Positions 63,422-64,000 of a stretch of DNA of 64,000 bases are shown here, piece after piece. The stretch lies in contig NZ_CP032869.1 of assembly GCF_003576455.2 (NCBI RefSeq), positions 4,712,001 through 4,776,000 of the forward strand, given 5' to 3'. The position numbers were made by a program, and so were the translations under genes. This DNA is from Mucilaginibacter celer. Its GTDB lineage: Bacteria > Bacteroidota > Bacteroidia > Sphingobacteriales > Sphingobacteriaceae. Position 1 is the first letter of the stretch, and each line of letters starts with the position of its first letter. Under the pieces are notes generated by a model that was given only the letters and a program-made list of their open reading frames with translations, had not been told where the DNA came from and ran no database searches.

Positions 63422-64000
63422 ATGCTTAAAGATAAAAACATTGTTTTAGGAGTTTGCGGAAGTATAGCGGCTTATAAGTCGGCTACGTTGGTTCGCTTGT
63501 TGGTTAAGGCTGGAGCCCGGGTAAAAGTGGTGATGACCACCGATGCTACCCATTTTATTACGCCGCTCACCCTTTCTACATTATCAAAAAACCCAACGCT
63601 GGTTGATTACTTTAAAGCTGATACCGGCGAGTGGAATAACCATGTTGAGCTTGGCCTTTGGGCCGATATGATGGTGATAGCTCCTGCCACTGCCAACACC
63701 CTGGGTAAAATGGCTAACGGGCTTTGCGATAACCTGCTTTCGGCGGTTTACCTATCTGCAAAATGCCCGGTGTATTTTGCACCGGCTATGGATCTGGATA
63801 TGTGGCTGCACCCGGCAACCCGGAGCAATGTGGCAAAACTGCAGTCGTACGGTAATGTAATGATTCCCCCAGGCAATGGCGAGCTGGCCAGTGGTTTGCA
63901 CGGTGAAGGCCGGATGGCTGAGCCGGAAGAAATTGTAGCTTTTTTGGAGGCTGAATCAAAAAAAAAACTTGCGTTAGCTGATAGGAAAATACTGGTAACT
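63422..64000 (+). CDS. coaBC: Coenzyme A biosynthesis bifunctional protein CoaBC (3' truncated)
   Basis: The first 193 codons are present from ATG 63422. Phosphopantothenoylcysteine decarboxylase part: VLGVCGSIAAYKSATLVRLL (FMN binding), the catalytic histidine in NHVELGLWAD, APATANTLGKMANGLCDNLL and PAMDLDMW. The frame is open at the window end, just as the CoaB part should begin. A TAACTTTG element at 63382-63389 may be its promoter. Confidence 0.95.
   Translation, partial: MLKDKNIVLGVCGSIAAYKSATLVRLLVKAGARVKVVMTTDATHFITPLTLSTLSKNPTLVDYFKADTGEWNNHVELGLWADMMVIAPATANTLGKMANGLCDNLLSAVYLSAKCPVYFAPAMDLDMWLHPATRSNVAKLQSYGNVMIPPGNGELASGLHGEGRMAEPEEIVAFLEAESKKKLALADRKILVT

Overview
The window reads as chromosomal DNA of a Bacteroidota bacterium, most likely family Sphingobacteriaceae (Mucilaginibacter/Pedobacter-like; the genus is my guess). 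Grounds: promoters of the TTG-N19/20-TAnnTTTG type, almost no Shine-Dalgarno sequences, OMP_b-brl/CarboxypepD_reg receptors, DUF2723 and DUF4846 proteins, a Bacteroidota-type omega subunit, and many short palindromic intergenic repeats. Both ends are cut: a LytTR regulator enters at the left and coaBC runs off the right.

Layout. 0-15.6 kb: RecD-like helicase, ABM monooxygenase, SDR, M1 peptidase, an isolated AT-rich vWA-TIR fusion, an Spx/ArsC-like protein, two tandem outer-membrane receptor paralogues, then pth, rplY and prs and a tRNA-Gln. 16-24 kb: a TMEM260-like (DUF2723) membrane protein, an OmpR-type two-component pair, a USP-like protein, a bestrophin and a stand-alone RNA polymerase alpha-CTD-like protein. 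24-37.8 kb: divergent GH42/GH43 hydrolases, accA, small envelope proteins, an M23 peptidase/DUF4846 pair, aldo/keto reductase, MscS channel and acyl-ACP desaturase. 37.9-46 kb: an exopolysaccharide locus, with a GH5 glucanase divergent from an operon of histidine kinase, BcsB-like protein, a family 2 glycosyltransferase carrying an N-terminal MshEN domain, and a polytopic membrane protein.

46-55 kb is accessory: a decayed gene, an AT-rich stretch with an Abi-alpha-like protein, a candidate short RNA with its own promoter, palindromic operator and terminator, small peptides, and a translationally coupled pair (DUF4747-like soluble protein plus a four-helix membrane protein) whose layout recalls phage lambda RexA/RexB. 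Then follow Hsp20, a 96-aa protein coupled to a 29-aa membrane micropeptide, and a RepA-like ATPase with iteron-like repeats upstream.

55-61.3 kb is a complete rRNA operon on the minus strand (16S, tRNA-Ile, tRNA-Ala, 23S, 5S) with three tandem canonical promoters. The right end holds bamD (apparently leaderless), the omega subunit gene and the start of coaBC.

Intergenic DNA is dominated by several repeat families: about 80-bp CGTCATTGCGAGG palindromes (7 copies), CCCTCCC-type palindromes, a 200-bp nested element present twice in opposite orientation, and low-complexity spacers in which one 8-12 bp word is repeated in both orientations. All functional assignments come from reading motifs by eye; no database search was run.
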